Positions 52,811 to 62,397 of a stretch of DNA of 64,000 nt are shown piece by piece. The stretch is from contig NZ_FMUH01000002.1 of the NCBI RefSeq assembly GCF_900101025.1, positions 620,001-684,000 on the forward strand, written 5' to 3'. Origin of the DNA: Klenkia marina (GTDB lineage Bacteria; Actinomycetota; Actinomycetes; Mycobacteriales; Geodermatophilaceae). Numbering within the stretch: the first letter of the stretch is position 1; every line of letters begins with the position of its first letter. Below the pieces are notes generated by a model. That model was not told the DNA's origin and searched no databases. It saw nothing but the letters and a program-made list of their open reading frames with translations. Position numbers and translations under genes: made by a program.

Positions 52811-53674
52811 TCAGGCGAAGATGCCTGGTGGCGGCTCGGGCGACGGCACCGCCGAGGCGTCGTCCACCGGCACCGCCGTGCCCACGAAGGTGGTCAGGTC
52901 GGTGTCGGCGACCACCCGCGAGGGCATCGGGTCGCCCGCGCAGCGCCGGGTCAGCGCCGCGACCGGCAGCTCGGCGTCCGAGGCGACCGCGACCGTGTTG
53001 CCGTGCCGGCGGCCGCGCAGCGTGCCCGGTTCGGCCACCAGCAGCACGTGCCCGAACACCGCCCGCAGGGTCGCCGCCTGGGTGCGCAGGAACCGCAGCG
53101 GCGGGCCGTCGGAGACGTTCCACGCCGTCACCCCGCCCGGCCGCAGCACCCGGGCCACCTGGACGGCGAACTCGCGGCTGGTCAGGTGCGCCGGGGTGCG
53201 GGCCCCGGCGAACACGTCGACCAGGACCACGTCGGCGCTCGCGTCGGGCAGCGCCTCCAGCCCCGCCCGGGCGTCGGCGGCCCGCACGCGGATGCGCGCA
53301 CCGCGGGGGAGCGGCAGGTGCTCGCGCACGAGCTCGGTCAGCGGCTCGTCGAGCTCCACCACCCGCTGCCGCGAACCCGGCCGGGTCACCGCCACGTACC
53401 GCGGCAGGGTCAGCGCACCGCCGCCCAGGTGGACGACGTCGAGCGCCGCGCCCTCGTCGGCGGCCAGGTCCACGACGTGCCCCATGCGGCGCACGTACTC
53501 GAACTCCAGGTGCTCGGGCTCGTCGAGGTCCACGTGCGACTGCGGCACCCCGTCGAGCATCAGCACGTAGGAGCGGTCGCGGTCGGCGTCCCCGAGGATC
53601 TCGGCCACCCCGCCGGCGACCGCGACCTGCCCCGGCATGGCGGGCGGGGGCTCGGCCGCACGGCGGCGGCTCAC
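52811..53674 (-). CDS. Spermidine-synthase-like methyltransferase-fold protein
   Basis: A 287-aa protein. VVHLGGGALTLPRYVA is the nucleotide-binding loop, LVDVFAGARTPAHLTSREF matches the spermidine synthase fold, and FLRTQAATLRAVFGHVLLV is typical of the single-domain actinobacterial SpeE-like family. Whether it makes a polyamine is doubtful because the full aminopropyl-acceptor signature is not clear. GTG start 53674. It lies 7 bp after the next methyltransferase gene (53682), so the two form an operon. Confidence 0.82.
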   Translation of the reverse strand: MSRRRAAEPPPAMPGQVAVAGGVAEILGDADRDRSYVLMLDGVPQSHVDLDEPEHLEFEYVRRMGHVVDLAADEGAALDVVHLGGGALTLPRYVAVTRPGSRQRVVELDEPLTELVREHLPLPRGARIRVRAADARAGLEALPDASADVVLVDVFAGARTPAHLTSREFAVQVARVLRPGGVTAWNVSDGPPLRFLRTQAATLRAVFGHVLLVAEPGTLRGRRHGNTVAVASDAELPVAALTRRCAGDPMPSRVVADTDLTTFVGTAVPVDDASAVPSPEPPPGIFA

Positions 53675-53681
53675 GCCGCGC

Positions 53682-54530
53682 TCACGAGGGGGCCACGGCG
53701 GACCAGCGCACGGTGACCTCGCCGTGCCGCCAGCGGCGGGTCGACCCCACCAGCGGCCAGCCTTGGCCGGCCAGCGCCTCGGCGGCGGCGGTCCAGCGCT
53801 GCCGCGGGCCGAAGGTCGAGAAGCCGGCTGCCGAGGCCCAGCAGGCGTCGAAGGCGGTGAGGAAGTCGTGCACCGGCTGCCCGGGCACGTTGTGGTGGAT
53901 CAGTGCCTTGGGCAGCCGCTCGGCCAGGTCGGAGGGCCGTTCGATGTCCGAGGGCCGGACGGCGAGGGTCAGCGTCAGCGGGCCGGACTCGTCGAGGGCC
54001 ACCCAGGTGGCGCGCCGCCCCCACTCGTCGCAGGTGCCCTCCACCAGCAGGCCGCCGGGCCCCAGCGCCGCGCACATCGTCGTCCAGGCGCGGGCGGCGG
54101 ACTCCTCGTCGTACTGGCGCAGCACGTTGAACGCCCGCACCAGCACCGGCGACAGGCCGGCCAGCTCGAACCCACCCACCCGGAAGTCGACCCGCGGCGG
54201 GTCGCGGTCGGCGGCCACGGCGGTCACCCGCTCGGGGTCGATCTCCAGACCGACCACCTCGAGGCCGTCGACCTCGGGTCCCAGCCGGTCGACCAGCTCC
54301 AGCGTGGTCACCGCCGAGGCGCCGTAGCCGAGGTCCACGACCAACGGTCGGGCGGCGTCGCGCAGCCGGGGCACCTGGGTGGCCAGCAACCAGCGGTCGA
54401 CGCGGCGCAGCCGGTTGGCGTTCGTGGTGCCGCGGGTGGGCAGGCCCATCGCACGGGCGCGACCGGCGGCCAGCCGGGGCTGCTTGCGGGTCGGGGGCAG
54501 CACCGCCTTGCGGGAGTGGTCGCTGCTCAC
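53682..54530 (-). CDS. SAM-dependent class I methyltransferase-like protein
   Basis: A 282-aa protein with a Rossmann methyltransferase core: LVVDLGYGASAVTTLELVDR (motif I), VVGLEIDPERV (acidic loop) and LVRAFNVLRQYDEESAARAW. The first 40 residues are basic (RKAVLPPTRKQPRLAAGRA), possibly for nucleic-acid binding. The C-terminal part is unknown. It is encoded divergently from murB; both promoters have TAnnnT hexamers only 8 bp apart. Confidence 0.82.
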   Translation of the reverse strand: MSSDHSRKAVLPPTRKQPRLAAGRARAMGLPTRGTTNANRLRRVDRWLLATQVPRLRDAARPLVVDLGYGASAVTTLELVDRLGPEVDGLEVVGLEIDPERVTAVAADRDPPRVDFRVGGFELAGLSPVLVRAFNVLRQYDEESAARAWTTMCAALGPGGLLVEGTCDEWGRRATWVALDESGPLTLTLAVRPSDIERPSDLAERLPKALIHHNVPGQPVHDFLTAFDACWASAAGFSTFGPRQRWTAAAEALAGQGWPLVGSTRRWRHGEVTVRWSAVAPS

Positions 54531-54538
54531 CGGTCCGG

Positions 54539-54558
54539 AGGGTAGTCGCGGTTAGCGT
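54539..54558. promoter_or_regulatory. Back-to-back leaderless promoters of methyltransferase and murB
   Basis: Minus-strand TACCCT (54544-54539) is 8 bp before the GTG at 54530. Plus-strand TAGCGT (54553-54558) is 7 bp before the GTG at 54566. The hexamers are 8 bp apart and point away from each other, so RNA polymerase cannot hold both at once. Confidence 0.6.
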
Positions 54559-54565
54559 GGGGCCC

Positions 54566-55585
54566 GTGCAGGTGCATCAGGGAACCCGGTTGGCCGAGCT
54601 CACCACGTTGGCGGTGGGCGGTCCGGTCGACCGCCTCGTCGAGGTGCACGACGCCGAGGAGCTGGTCGCCGCCGTCCGCGACGCGGACACCGCCGGGCGT
54701 CCGCTGCTCGTGCTGGGCGGGGGCTCGAACGTCGTCGCGCCGGACGCCGGGTGGCCCGGGGACGTCGTCGCCGTCCGCTCCCGCGGCGTGCTGCGCACCG
54801 GGGACTCCCTCGTGGTGCAGGCCGGCGAGCCGTGGGACGACCTCGTCGCGCACACCGTCGCCGAGGGCCTGGCCGGCATGGAGGCGCTCAGCGGCATCCC
54901 GGGGAGCACCGGGGCCACACCGGTGCAGAACGTGGGCGCCTACGGCCAGGAGGTCGCGCAGACCATCACCGCGGTGCAGGTGCTCGACCGGCGCGACGGC
55001 TCGGTGCGCACGCTGGCCCCGGCCGACTGCGGGTTCGGCTACCGCGACTCGGCGCTCAAGCGGAACCCGGGGGTGTTCGTCGTCCTCACGGTGACCTTCG
55101 GGCTCGAGGCCTCGGAGCTGTCGATGCCGGTCGGGTACGCCGAGCTGGCCCGCCGGCTGGGCGTCGAGGTCGGGGAACGGGCGCCGCTGGCCGACGTCCG
55201 CACGGCGGTGCTCGAGCTGCGCCGCGGCAAGGGCATGGTGCTCGACCCGGCCGACCCCGACTCGCGCAGCGCCGGCTCCTTCTTCACCAACCCCGTGGTG
55301 CCGGCCGCGATGGCCGGCCCGGTCGTCGAGGCGGGCTGCCCGAGCTGGCCGGCCGGCGACGACGTGAAGCTGTCGGCGGCGTGGCTGGTGCAGCACGCCG
55401 GCTTCGGCCGCGGCACCCGCGACGGCCACGTGGGGACGTCGTCCCGGCACTCGTTGGCGCTCACCACCGAGCCGGGGGCGACGGCCACCGAGCTGCTCGC
55501 CTTCGCCACCCGCGTGGTGGACGCCGTCCGCGACCGCTTCGGCGTGACGCTGGTACCGGAGCCGACCGCCGTCCGACCCGGCTGA
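54566..55585 (+). CDS. murB: UDP-N-acetylenolpyruvoylglucosamine reductase MurB
   Basis: A 339-aa FAD enzyme that reduces UDP-GlcNAc-enolpyruvate to UDP-MurNAc for peptidoglycan. LVLGGGSNVVAPDAGW binds FAD; GIPGSTGATPVQNVGAYGQEV is the family signature; SAGSFFTNPVV holds the serine proton donor and the C-terminal VPEPTAV the catalytic glutamate (type I enzyme). GTG at 54566 fits the leaderless pattern; an upstream GTG at 54557 is less likely. Position next to an SDR and mshA matches mycobacteria. Confidence 0.95.
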   Translation: MQVHQGTRLAELTTLAVGGPVDRLVEVHDAEELVAAVRDADTAGRPLLVLGGGSNVVAPDAGWPGDVVAVRSRGVLRTGDSLVVQAGEPWDDLVAHTVAEGLAGMEALSGIPGSTGATPVQNVGAYGQEVAQTITAVQVLDRRDGSVRTLAPADCGFGYRDSALKRNPGVFVVLTVTFGLEASELSMPVGYAELARRLGVEVGERAPLADVRTAVLELRRGKGMVLDPADPDSRSAGSFFTNPVVPAAMAGPVVEAGCPSWPAGDDVKLSAAWLVQHAGFGRGTRDGHVGTSSRHSLALTTEPGATATELLAFATRVVDAVRDRFGVTLVPEPTAVRPG

Positions 55586-55636
55586 CGCCGGGTACCGGAA
55601 GCTCCACCCCCGTCATCGGGCCCGATCGACAGGGTG

Positions 55637-55671
55637 GATACCCCGATACCCCGATACCCCGATACCGGGGT
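55637..55671. repeat. 8-bp tandem repeat GATACCCC with terminal hairpin
   Basis: GATACCCC at 55637, 55645 and 55653 and a partial unit at 55661. The last unit folds with the following bases as ACCCCG-ATAC-CGGGGT (55656-55671), a probable terminator between convergent murB and the SDR gene. The short period is prone to slippage. Confidence 0.75.
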
Positions 55672-55676
55672 GGGGC

Positions 55677-56447
55677 CTATTGCTCGCGGTGGACCTTGTG
55701 CTGGGCGGCCTGGGCGCGGGGGCGGACGACCATCAGGTCGACGTTCACGTGGTGGGGGCGGGTGACCGCCCAGGCGACGCAGTCGGCGACGTCGGCGGCG
55801 ACCAGCGGTTCGCGCACGCCCTCGTAGACCTTCGCGGCCGTCGCGGCGTCGCCGGTGCGGTTGAGCGCGAACTCCTCGGTCCTGACCATGCCCGGGGCGA
55901 TCTCCACGATGCGCACGGGCTCGGCGACCAGCTCCAGGCGCATGGTCTGCGCCAGGGTGTGCACGCCGTGCTTGGCCGCGGTGTAGCTGGCCCCGCCCTC
56001 GTAGCTGACCAACCCGGCGGTGGACCCCATGAGGACGACGTCGCCGGCGCCGGAGGCGCGCAGCGCGGGCAGCAGCGCCTTGGTGACCCGCACCGTGCCC
56101 AGCACGTTGACCTGGAAGGCCTTCGTCCAGGAGTCGAGGTCGGCCTCGGCCACCGGAGCGGCGTCGAACGCGCCGCCGGCGTTGTTGACCAGCACGTCGA
56201 CCCGGTCGAGCGAGGCGGCGAGAGCGGCCACGGACTCGTCGCTGGTGACGTCGAGCTCGACGGCGCGGCCACCGATGCGCTCGGCCAGCTCGGTCAGCCG
56301 GTCCAGGCGGCGGGCGGCGAGGACGACGGTGAACCCGTCGGCGGCCAGGCGTTCGGCCGTGGCGGCACCGATGCCGCTGGAGGCTCCGGTGACGACGGCC
56401 ACACGTCCGTCGCCGGGGAAGGGGAGGGCAGATGTCTCGGCGGGCAT
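55677..56447 (-). CDS. Short-chain dehydrogenase/reductase
   Basis: A 256-aa classical SDR. The NAD(P) motif is [17 protein letters not shown] (about 18-34); LVNNAGGAF is the second motif; the catalytic triad is S in [10 protein letters not shown], and Y-x3-K in ASYTAAKHG. Typical length. It is the counterpart of the SDR between murB and mshA in M. tuberculosis (Rv0484c). Substrate unknown. ATG 56447 is divergent from mshA by 71 bp. Confidence 0.92.
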   Translation of the reverse strand: MPAETSALPFPGDGRVAVVTGASSGIGAATAERLAADGFTVVLAARRLDRLTELAERIGGRAVELDVTSDESVAALAASLDRVDVLVNNAGGAFDAAPVAEADLDSWTKAFQVNVLGTVRVTKALLPALRASGAGDVVLMGSTAGLVSYEGGASYTAAKHGVHTLAQTMRLELVAEPVRIVEIAPGMVRTEEFALNRTGDAATAAKVYEGVREPLVAADVADCVAWAVTRPHHVNVDLMVVRPRAQAAQHKVHREQ

Positions 56448-56518
56448 GCGTCCAGTCTGCTGGTGCAGGATGGTGGGCCGGAGAGGTGCCTGGCGTGGGC
56501 GCCTGCGGGAGGAGTGTC

Positions 56519-57877
56519 GTGCCTGCTCGCCGCCCGCTGCGCCCGGTGGCCCCGTGGTCGGCCCGCCCGGTGCTGCCCCGCCGGGTCGCCACGCTGAGCG
56601 TGCACACCAGCCCGCTCGACCAACCCGGGGCCGGCGACGCCGGCGGCATGAACGTCTACGTCGTCGAGGTCTCCCGCCGGCTGGCCGCGCGCGGCATCGC
56701 GGTGGAGGTGTTCACCCGGGCGACGTCCTCGGACCTGCCACCGGTGGTCGAGATGGCCCCGGGGGTGACGGTGCGGCACGTGTCGGCCGGCCCGTTCGAG
56801 GGCCTGGGCAAGGACGACCTGCCCGCCCAGCTGTGCGCGTTCACCGCCGGGGTGCTGCGCGAGGAGGCCCGGCACGAACCCGGCTACTACGACGTGCTGC
56901 ACAGCCACTACTGGCTCTCGGGCCAGGTCGGCTGGCTGGCCCGCGACCGCTGGGGGGTGCCGCTGGTGCACTCGGCGCACACCCTGGCCAAGGTGAAGAA
57001 CGCCGCGCTCGCCGACGGCGACGCCCCCGAGCCCCGGGCCCGCGTGATCGGTGAGGAGCAGGTGGTGGCCGAGGCCGACCGGCTCATCGCCAACACCGCC
57101 GAGGAGGCCCGGCAACTGGTGCGCTTCTACGACGCCGACCCCGCCCGCACGCTGGTGGTGCCGCCCGGGGTCGACCTCACCACGTTCACCCCGGGCGACC
57201 GGGCCGCGGCCCGGCGGGCGGTGGGCGTGGCCGACGACGCGCTGGTGCTGCTGTTCGTGGGCCGCATCCAGCCGCTGAAGGCCCCCGACGTGCTGCTGCA
57301 CGCCGCTGCCCGCCTGCTGGCCGACGACCCGGCGCTGCGCCACCGGCTGCAGGTCCTGGTGGTGGGTGCGCCCAGCGGGAGCGGGCTGGCCGAGCCGCGG
57401 CAGCTGCAGGAGCTCGCGGTGTCCCTGGGGGTGGCCGACGTCGTCCGGTTCGTGCCTCCGCAGGCCGCCGCGGCGCTGGCCGACCACTACCGGGCCGCCG
57501 ACGTCGCCGTCGTCCCCAGCCACAACGAGTCCTTCGGGCTGGTCGCGCTGGAGGCGCAGGCCTGCGGCACGCCGGTGGTGGCCGCGGCCGTGGGCGGCCT
57601 GCCCACCGCGGTCGCCGACGGCGTCTCCGGGGTGCTGGTCGACGGCCACGACCCTGCCGACTACGCCGCCGCGATCAGGAAGGTCGTCGAGCGGCGCGCT
57701 GAGCTGTCCACCGGCGCGCGGCAGCACGCCGAGTGCTTCAGCTGGGACCGCACCGCCGGCTCGCTGGTCGAGGCGTACTCCGCGGCGATGGTCGAGATGG
57801 GCTCGACCGTGCGCTCCCCGCGCGATCGGGTGCGCGACGCCGTCCGGGCGTTCTCCGTCGGGGCGGGCCCGCGGTGA
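56519..57877 (+). CDS. mshA: Mycothiol glycosyltransferase MshA
   Basis: A 452-aa GT4 retaining transferase. It links UDP-GlcNAc to inositol-1-phosphate, the first step of mycothiol. [47 protein letters not shown] and the E-x7-E motif in [20 protein letters not shown] are diagnostic. The start is GTG 56519 after GGGAGGA; the frame is open further upstream without homology. Its stop overlaps the YbjN gene (GTGA). With mshD at 31-32 kb, it shows a mycothiol-based thiol system. Confidence 0.95.
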   Translation: MPARRPLRPVAPWSARPVLPRRVATLSVHTSPLDQPGAGDAGGMNVYVVEVSRRLAARGIAVEVFTRATSSDLPPVVEMAPGVTVRHVSAGPFEGLGKDDLPAQLCAFTAGVLREEARHEPGYYDVLHSHYWLSGQVGWLARDRWGVPLVHSAHTLAKVKNAALADGDAPEPRARVIGEEQVVAEADRLIANTAEEARQLVRFYDADPARTLVVPPGVDLTTFTPGDRAAARRAVGVADDALVLLFVGRIQPLKAPDVLLHAAARLLADDPALRHRLQVLVVGAPSGSGLAEPRQLQELAVSLGVADVVRFVPPQAAAALADHYRAADVAVVPSHNESFGLVALEAQACGTPVVAAAVGGLPTAVADGVSGVLVDGHDPADYAAAIRKVVERRAELSTGARQHAECFSWDRTAGSLVEAYSAAMVEMGSTVRSPRDRVRDAVRAFSVGAGPR

Positions 57878-58371
57878 GCACCGTCGCCGAGCTCGAGGCG
57901 GTCGTGGACGCCGCACTGCGCGACGCCGAGCTGGTCTACGAGCACCCCGCCCCCGGCCGGTTCCTGGTCGACCTGCCGGGCACCAAGAAGCTGAAGACGG
58001 TCTGCGGCCTGGTGCTGGGCGAGCACGGGCTGCGCGTCGAGGCCTTCGTCTGCCGGCAGCCCGACGAGAACCGCGAGCAGCTGTGGACCTGGCTGCTGCA
58101 GCACAACGCCCGCATGTACGGCGTCGCCTACTCGATCGACAGCGTCGGCGACGTCTACCTGACCGGCCGGATCAGCGCCGCCGCGGTCACCGCCGAGGAG
58201 ATCGACCGGCTGCTGGGCGCGGTGCTCAGCTACGCCGACGACCACTTCAACACCATGCTCGAGATCGGCTTCGGCACCTCGATCCGCCGCGAGTGGGAGT
58301 GGCGGGTCAAGCGCGGGGAGTCGCTGCGCAACCTCGAGGCCTTCAAGGACTTCGTCGAGAAGCGCGGGTGA
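57874..58371 (+). CDS. YbjN-domain protein
   Basis: A 165-aa soluble protein. It has the type III secretion chaperone-like YbjN fold: [60 protein letters not shown], and [20 protein letters not shown]. Its place between mshA and gpm is conserved in actinobacteria (Rv0487). The exact job is unknown; a chaperone or regulator role is inferred from the fold. Coupled to both neighbours by 4-bp overlaps. Confidence 0.88.
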   Translation: MSTVAELEAVVDAALRDAELVYEHPAPGRFLVDLPGTKKLKTVCGLVLGEHGLRVEAFVCRQPDENREQLWTWLLQHNARMYGVAYSIDSVGDVYLTGRISAAAVTAEEIDRLLGAVLSYADDHFNTMLEIGFGTSIRREWEWRVKRGESLRNLEAFKDFVEKRG

Positions 58372-59888
58372 GCGGGCCGACCCCACCGGGGTACGAGCGC
58401 CGCTGGTGGGTGCTCGGCACCATGATCGTCTGCCTCCTGGTCGTGATCATGGGCAACACGGTGCTGAACGTGGCCCTCCCGACCCTGCAGCGCGACCTCG
58501 CGGCGACGCAGAGCCAGCTGCAGTGGGCCATCGACGCCTACATCCTGGTGTTCGCCGGCCTGCTGTTCAGCTGGGGCGTCGTCGGCGACCGCATCGGGCG
58601 CAAGCGGGCCCTGCTGCTGGGGCTGGGCATCTTCTCCCTGGGGTCGGTGCTCGCCGCGTTCGCGGGCTCGGCCGACGAGCTCATCGCCTGGCGGGCGCTC
58701 ATGGGCGTCGGCGGGGCGGCGGTGCAGCCAGCCACCCTCGCGGTGATCAGCAACGTGTTCCCGCCCGCCGAGCGCAGCCGGGCGATCGGGGTGTGGGCCG
58801 GGGCGGCCGGCATCGGCATCGCCGGTGGCCCGCTGGCCGGCGGGGTGGTGCTCGAGCACTTCTGGTGGGGCGCGGTGTTCCTGCTCGGCATCCCGGTCGC
58901 GGCCGTGGGCGCCCTGGGCGTGGTCACCCTCGTGCCCGAGTCCCGGGATCCGGCACCCGGGCGCCTCGACGTCGCCGGTGTGCTGCTCTCGATCGCCGGG
59001 CTGGGCTCGCTGGTGTTCGGCATCATCCGCGGCGGGGAGGGGGTGGGCTGGACGACGCCCGGCGTCCTCGGGCCGCTGCTGGGCGGGGTGGCGCTGCTGG
59101 CGGTGTTCGTGTGGTGGCAGCGGCGCACCACGCACCCGGCCCTGGACGTGTCGCTGTTCCGGCTGCCGGCGTTCTCGGCCTCGGCGGGCGCACTGGCGCT
59201 GAACTTCTTCGCGCTGCAGGGGGCCACGTTCTACCTCGTCTACTACCTGCAGGGCGTGCTCGGCTTCTCGCCGCTGGAGAGCGGCGCCACGCTGGTGCCG
59301 ATGGCGGTGGCCATCGCGATCGCCTCGCCGCGGGCCTCGGTGCTGGCCGACCGGTTCGGCGCCAAGCTGGTGTGCGCGGCCGGGTTCGGGCTCATGGCCA
59401 CCGCGTTCGCGGCCAACCAGCTGCTGCGGGTCGACCCGCCGATCTGGCTGGTGCTGCTCGTGCTCTTCGTGCAGGGCCTGGGCCTGGGCGCCGTGCTCGC
59501 ACCCGCCACCGAGTCGATCATGAGCGTGGTCCCCCGCGAGAAGGCCGGTGCCGGCGGCGCGGTGAACAACACGGTGCGCCAGGTCGGCGGTGCGCTGGGG
59601 GTGGCCATCCTGGGCTCGCTGGTGGCCGGGGTCTACGCCGCCCGCCTGGGGGACGCCGTCGACGTGCTGCCCGAGGCCGCCCGCGAGCAGGCGCGGCAGT
59701 CGGTGGTGGCGACGCTGGAGGCCGTGCGCGTGGCCGGGGCCGAGACCGAGGTGCTGGTCGCGCCCGCCCGGCAGGCGTTCGTCGAGGCCATGCACGTCAC
59801 CGCGATCGGGACGGCGGCGTCGGCGGCGATCGCGGCGGTCGTGTGCCTGGTGTGGCTGCCCGGCCGCCGCGCGGTCCCGCCGTCCTGA
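58368..59888 (+). CDS. DHA2-type MFS transporter
   Basis: A 506-aa transporter with 14 helices. Helix 1 and the following loop carry NTVLNVALPTLQRDL and the loop-2/3 motif GVVGDRIGRKRALLLG; motif C is AGIGIAGGPLAGGVVL. It resembles efflux pumps for antibiotics or organic solutes. GTG start overlaps the YbjN stop, so it is part of the mshA operon, although transporters at this place vary between genera (LysE in mycobacteria). Substrate unknown. Confidence 0.92.
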   Translation: MSGPTPPGYERRWWVLGTMIVCLLVVIMGNTVLNVALPTLQRDLAATQSQLQWAIDAYILVFAGLLFSWGVVGDRIGRKRALLLGLGIFSLGSVLAAFAGSADELIAWRALMGVGGAAVQPATLAVISNVFPPAERSRAIGVWAGAAGIGIAGGPLAGGVVLEHFWWGAVFLLGIPVAAVGALGVVTLVPESRDPAPGRLDVAGVLLSIAGLGSLVFGIIRGGEGVGWTTPGVLGPLLGGVALLAVFVWWQRRTTHPALDVSLFRLPAFSASAGALALNFFALQGATFYLVYYLQGVLGFSPLESGATLVPMAVAIAIASPRASVLADRFGAKLVCAAGFGLMATAFAANQLLRVDPPIWLVLLVLFVQGLGLGAVLAPATESIMSVVPREKAGAGGAVNNTVRQVGGALGVAILGSLVAGVYAARLGDAVDVLPEAAREQARQSVVATLEAVRVAGAETEVLVAPARQAFVEAMHVTAIGTAASAAIAAVVCLVWLPGRRAVPPS

Positions 59889-59894
59889 GTGGCC

Positions 59895-59900
59895 TACCGT
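59895..59900 (+). promoter_or_regulatory. -10 hexamer for leaderless TIGR03086-family gene
   Basis: TACCGT, 6 bases, then GTG at 59907. It starts a new transcript right after the MFS gene. Confidence 0.5.
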
Positions 59901-59906
59901 CCCACC

Positions 59907-60473
59907 GTGACGTCGACCGCTCCCGAGACCCCGTCCGCCCGGCACGCCCGCGTGGCCGGCCGGTTCGGCGAGGTGGTCGCCGGCGTCGCCGACTGGTCGT
60001 CGCCCGCCCCGGTCGAGGGCTGGACGGCGGCCGACGTGGTCGGGCACCTCGTCGAGTGGCTGCCCGGCCTGCTCGCCGCGGACGGCGTCGTCCTGGACGT
60101 CGAGTGGACCGGTGACCCGGCGCAGGACTGGTCCCGGCACGCCGCCGCCGTCCAGGCGCTGCTGGACTCGCCCCGGGCCGCCGAGCCGTTCACCCACCAG
60201 CACCTGGGCACGCAGCCGCTGGGCCAGGCGGTCGACCGGTTCTACACGACCGACGTGCTCCTCCACACCTGGGACCTGGCGCGGGCCTCGGGCCAGGACG
60301 CCGGGCTCGACGAGGCCGAGTGCGCCGAGCTGCTGGCCGGCATGCAGCCGATGGACGAGTTCCTGCGGTCCTCGGGCCAGTACGGGCCGAAGGTGCCAGT
60401 GCCCGACGACGCCCCCGCGGTCGACCGGCTGATGGGCTTCCTGGGTCGCGACCCCGCCGGGAACCCGGGGTAG
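59907..60473 (+). CDS. Mycothiol-dependent maleylpyruvate isomerase-fold protein (DinB-like)
   Basis: A 188-aa four-helix-bundle protein of the TIGR03086/MDMPI-N type. The metal-binding positions are in DVVGHLVEWLPGLLA (H) and TTDVLLHTWDLARA (H and D). Such proteins use mycothiol or metal for small-molecule transformations. The family is large and poorly assigned. Start by the leaderless GTG; an in-frame GTG at 59889 would add six residues. Nearby mshA and mshD supply mycothiol. Confidence 0.82.
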   Translation: MTSTAPETPSARHARVAGRFGEVVAGVADWSSPAPVEGWTAADVVGHLVEWLPGLLAADGVVLDVEWTGDPAQDWSRHAAAVQALLDSPRAAEPFTHQHLGTQPLGQAVDRFYTTDVLLHTWDLARASGQDAGLDEAECAELLAGMQPMDEFLRSSGQYGPKVPVPDDAPAVDRLMGFLGRDPAGNPG

Positions 60474-60548
60474 CCGTCGGCCGGTCGGGCACGTACAACG
60501 GAGGAGGTCGTCTGCACCCCTGCGGCCGTTCCCGACGAGGAGGACCTG

Positions 60549-61172
60549 ATGGCCGGCCGCAACCGCCGCCCCCTGCTGCGCGCCTCCATCGGCGCGCACC
60601 TGGCCGGGGAGGTCGACCCCATCGCCACCACCGAGGCCGCCCGGGGCGTGGCCTACGCGCTGGTCGACCGCGCCCGCTCCACCGACGACCCCGAGGTCAC
60701 CCGCCGGCTGGTCACCCTCGCCGACGACGAGGGTCTCGACGAGCTGGCCGAGCTGTGGGCCGACGCCCCGGCCATCTCGCTGCCCGGTGCGCTGTGGCGG
60801 CTGTACCTGCTGCGCGCCTGGGTGCAGCGCGACCCCGTCGCCGCCGCGCGCGAGTTCGAGGCCGGCCAGGGGCGGGTGCTGCCCCGCGAGGTGGTCGCGG
60901 GGCTCGCCGATCCGCCCGGGCCCGACGGCGTGCGCGACCTGGCCGACGCGGTGCTCACCGGTGTGTTCGAGGGCGACCTGGACGTCGCTCTCGACCGGGC
61001 CGCCGCCTTCTGCTGGATCGTGGCCGGCGGCCGCGCAGCGCGGGCCGACGACCTCGACGACACCGACCCCGCCTCCGCCGACCGGGTCACCCGCGGCGGG
61101 TCGGCGCTGGCCCGCACCGCCGACCAGCTGGGCGCCGCGGCCCGGCGCTGGCGGGCCGGCACCCTCACCTGA
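60549..61172 (+). CDS. Conserved hypothetical helical protein, 207 aa
   Basis: ATG follows GAGGAGGA. It begins MAGRNRRPLLRASIGAHLAG and continues as alternating helices (RLVTLADDEGLDELAELWAD, GALWRLYLLRAWVQRDPVAA). No signal peptide, metal motif or nucleotide loop is visible. I have seen proteins with this layout near phosphoglycerate mutase in actinobacteria, without a known function. It is 10 bp upstream of the next small membrane protein gene. Confidence 0.75.
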   Translation: MAGRNRRPLLRASIGAHLAGEVDPIATTEAARGVAYALVDRARSTDDPEVTRRLVTLADDEGLDELAELWADAPAISLPGALWRLYLLRAWVQRDPVAAAREFEAGQGRVLPREVVAGLADPPGPDGVRDLADAVLTGVFEGDLDVALDRAAAFCWIVAGGRAARADDLDDTDPASADRVTRGGSALARTADQLGAAARRWRAGTLT

Positions 61173-61182
61173 GGCCCGAGCC

Positions 61183-61482
61183 GTGGCTGACGAGACCGAG
61201 CTGCGCAGCCGCACCCGCGCCCTGACCGGCGTCGTGCTGGCGACCGCCCTGGTCTACCCGCTGCTGGTCTGCGCGGTGCAGGTGGCGCTGGCCCAGTTCT
61301 TCACCGACGACGTCCCCGCCGCCCTGGGGTGGGGCGCGGCCGGCGCCGGGTTGTGCGTGGCCGTGGTCGCCGTCGACCGGTGGAGCACCGGACGACGGGT
61401 GGTCAGCCCGTGGCTGCTGGCCGGGCTGGTGCCGCCGGTGCTCTTCGAGCTCTGGCTGGCCTGGCCCCTGCTCACCGGCTGA
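61183..61482 (+). CDS. Small membrane protein, 99 aa
   Basis: Three hydrophobic segments: [38 protein letters not shown], and [20 protein letters not shown]. The N-terminus [16 protein letters not shown] is hydrophilic. GTG start 10 bp after the preceding stop, so it is in the same operon. No known family. Its stop is 22 bp before the phosphoglycerate mutase start. Confidence 0.7.
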   Translation: MADETELRSRTRALTGVVLATALVYPLLVCAVQVALAQFFTDDVPAALGWGAAGAGLCVAVVAVDRWSTGRRVVSPWLLAGLVPPVLFELWLAWPLLTG

Positions 61483-61504
61483 CCCGTCGGGCAGGATGGA
61501 CGCC

Positions 61505-62254
61505 GTGACCGGAACTCTGGTGCTCCTCCGCCACGGCGAGAGCGAGTGGAACAAGGCCAACCTCTTCACCGGCTGGGTCGACGTGTCCCTGTCCGAGAAG
61601 GGCCGCGCCGAGGCGACCCGGGGCGGTGAGCTGCTGAAGGGCGAGGGGCTGCTGCCCGACGTCCTGCACACCTCTCTGCTCAAGCGGGCGATCACCACCG
61701 CCGAGCTGGCGCTGGCCGCCGCCGACCGGCAGTGGATCCCCGTGACGCGCTCGTGGCGGCTCAACGAGCGGCACTACGGCGCGCTGCAGGGCAAGGACAA
61801 GGCCGCCACCCTCGCCGAGTACGGCGAGGAGCAGTTCATGACCTGGCGGCGCAGCTACGCCACCCCGCCGCCGCCGATCGACCCGGCCGACGAGTACAGC
61901 CAGGACGCCGACCCGCGCTACGCCTTCCTGCCCCCGGAGGCCCGGCCGGCCACCGAGTGCCTGGCCGACGTCGTCGTCCGGATGCTGCCGTACTGGTACG
62001 ACGCGATCGTGCCCGACCTGCGCGCCGGGAAGACCGTGCTGGTCACCGCGCACGGCAACAGCCTGCGGGCGCTGGTGAAGCACCTCGACGGCATGGGCGA
62101 CGACGAGGTGGTGGGCCTGAACATCCCCACCGGTGTCCCGCTGCGCTACGACCTCGACGCCGACCTGCGCCCCACCAACCCCGGCGGCCAGTACCTCGAC
62201 CCCGAGGCCGCGGCCGAGGCCATCAAGGCCGTCGCCGCCCAGGGCAAGAAGTGA
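61505..62254 (+). CDS. gpmA: 2,3-bisphosphoglycerate-dependent phosphoglycerate mutase
   Basis: A 249-aa glycolytic enzyme interconverting 3- and 2-phosphoglycerate. The phosphohistidine motif is [20 protein letters not shown], and [15 protein letters not shown] plus [17 protein letters not shown] complete the active site. I use GTG 61505 because AGGATGG precedes it; an in-frame ATG at 61496 is also possible. A 17-bp stem terminator lies downstream. It stands before phoU/senX3 as in mycobacteria. Confidence 0.96.
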   Translation: MTGTLVLLRHGESEWNKANLFTGWVDVSLSEKGRAEATRGGELLKGEGLLPDVLHTSLLKRAITTAELALAAADRQWIPVTRSWRLNERHYGALQGKDKAATLAEYGEEQFMTWRRSYATPPPPIDPADEYSQDADPRYAFLPPEARPATECLADVVVRMLPYWYDAIVPDLRAGKTVLVTAHGNSLRALVKHLDGMGDDEVVGLNIPTGVPLRYDLDADLRPTNPGGQYLDPEAAAEAIKAVAAQGKK

Positions 62255-62329
62255 AGGACCCCGTCGCCCCCCACCACGAGCAAGCTCGCGGCGGGACCCT
62301 GCGACGGGGCCGTTCCAGCACCGACTGAG

Positions 62330-62366
62330 CAGAAGGGCCCCGGGACGGTGTCCCGGGGCCCTTCTG
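62330..62366. terminator. Perfect 17-bp stem bidirectional terminator
   Basis: CAGAAGGGCCCCGGGAC, loop GGT, then the exact complement (62350-62366). It lies between convergent gpmA and phoU. A second hairpin, CCCCGTCGC...GCGACGGGG, lies in the interval 62259-62310. Confidence 0.85.
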
Positions 62367-62397
62367 GTGCGATCCGGAGGATCGCGATGTGCCCAGC

